DNA of 64,000 nt from DATJZH01 sp052146815. GTDB taxonomy: Bacteria > Actinomycetota > Actinomycetes > Streptosporangiales > Streptosporangiaceae. Below the pieces are notes generated by a model. That model did not search any database, was not told the DNA's origin, and saw only the letters and a program-made list of their open reading frames with translations. The position numbers and the translations under genes are program-made. The stretch is taken from positions 1-64,000 of the forward strand of contig JBKQMG010000194.1 of the NCBI GenBank assembly GCA_052146815.1, read 5' to 3'. Shown one piece after another: positions 63,723-64,000 of this stretch (within the stretch, counting starts at the first letter, position 1; each line of letters begins with the position of its first letter).

Positions 63723-64000
63723 GGGGGAAGGCGACGGCATGCGGAAGCGGGGCTCCCCATAGGGCCGGCACGAGCCAGGCTTTCAGCACCTGGGCTGCGA
63801 GCAGGCGGGTCGCTGGGTCGGTAGCGCCTTCCTGGCTGCCGAGAGCCACCTCGCAGAGGGGCGGGTATCACGTGTGACCTCCAGGTCAAGCTGCCCGGCG
63901 ATGATGGCGGCTGTCTGCCGGGACCGGACGGCGCTGCTGGCATAGATCATCCCGGCGTGCTCGTCACGCAGCAGGCCCGCGATGACGGCGGCCTTCCTGC
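63646..64000 (-). pseudogene. Histidine phosphatase, frameshifted, cut by the window edge
   Basis: From the right edge the minus strand reads VIAGLLRDEHAGMIYASSAV, then RSRQTAAIIAGQLDLEVTRD, a histidine phosphatase part with the usual Ser/Arg substrate contacts. After a lost base near 63860 the next frame continues LCEVALGSQEGATDPATRLL to a TGA at 63646. The end after this is not like the family. The RHG motif would lie beyond the window. It overlaps the P450 remnant on the opposite strand. Confidence 0.6.

Overview
The window is very GC-rich DNA of an actinomycete-type bacterium (Actinomycetota; order not fixed, Streptosporangiales-like would fit). Evidence: F420-type LLM oxidoreductase, FprA-type ferredoxin reductase, a fused Nudix/histidine-phosphatase next to ppk, DUF3000 beside ribonuclease D, the CgoX/ChdC coproporphyrin-type haem genes, GTG/TTG starts, and many genes that begin directly after a -10 box (leaderless mRNAs). 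No tRNA, rRNA, CRISPR array, transposase or phage gene was seen.

Layout. 1-10 kb: a glutamine amidotransferase, RNase HI, a TrpB2-type tryptophan synthase beta chain, a proline-rich protein ending in a RelA/SpoT-like domain, a TetR/MFS efflux pair and a 3-hydroxyisobutyrate dehydrogenase-like enzyme. 11.0-17.2 kb: a compact five-gene operon (lactonase-like metallo-hydrolase, hydroxyacid-oxoacid transhydrogenase, FmdB zinc ribbon, FAD/Fe-S D-2-hydroxyacid dehydrogenase, GntR/FCD regulator). It reads as a gamma-butyrolactone/4-hydroxybutyrate route with recycling of D-2-hydroxyglutarate and is the best candidate for an undescribed system here. 17-33 kb: fumarylacetoacetase, aconitase with a two-site operator, a CopD-like membrane protein, a trifunctional chorismate mutase-prephenate dehydratase-DAHP synthase, an MFS transporter, a methyltransferase, dxs, fprA and an orphan JetD-like (TIGR02679/DUF2399) Toprim protein. 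34-48 kb: LLM oxidoreductase, ppk with a long N-terminal extension, Nudix/SixA, ogt, DUF2695, rnd, DUF3000, hemE, DUF4349 lipoprotein, methyltransferase, hemY/cgoX, an enoyl-CoA hydratase-like protein and chdC. 48-64 kb: GNAT/acyl-CoA synthetase fusion, MarR/GNAT regulator, DUF1810, PolX, an FMN hydroxyacid oxidase, cupin-msrB, a frameshifted valS, DinB/DUF664, an aldo/keto reductase and a PRC-barrel-like protein.

A striking feature is gene decay. At least nine genes are broken: aldo/keto reductase remnant, phosphoesterase, ferritin-like protein, L,D-transpeptidase, D-2-hydroxyacid dehydrogenase, alpha/beta hydrolase, valS, cytochrome P450 tail and histidine phosphatase. Several lesions are single-base, so real decay must be separated from sequence error, especially in valS. 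Short tandem repeats (often 15 bp) recur in coding and intergenic DNA, and a dispersed palindromic repeat occurs twice.
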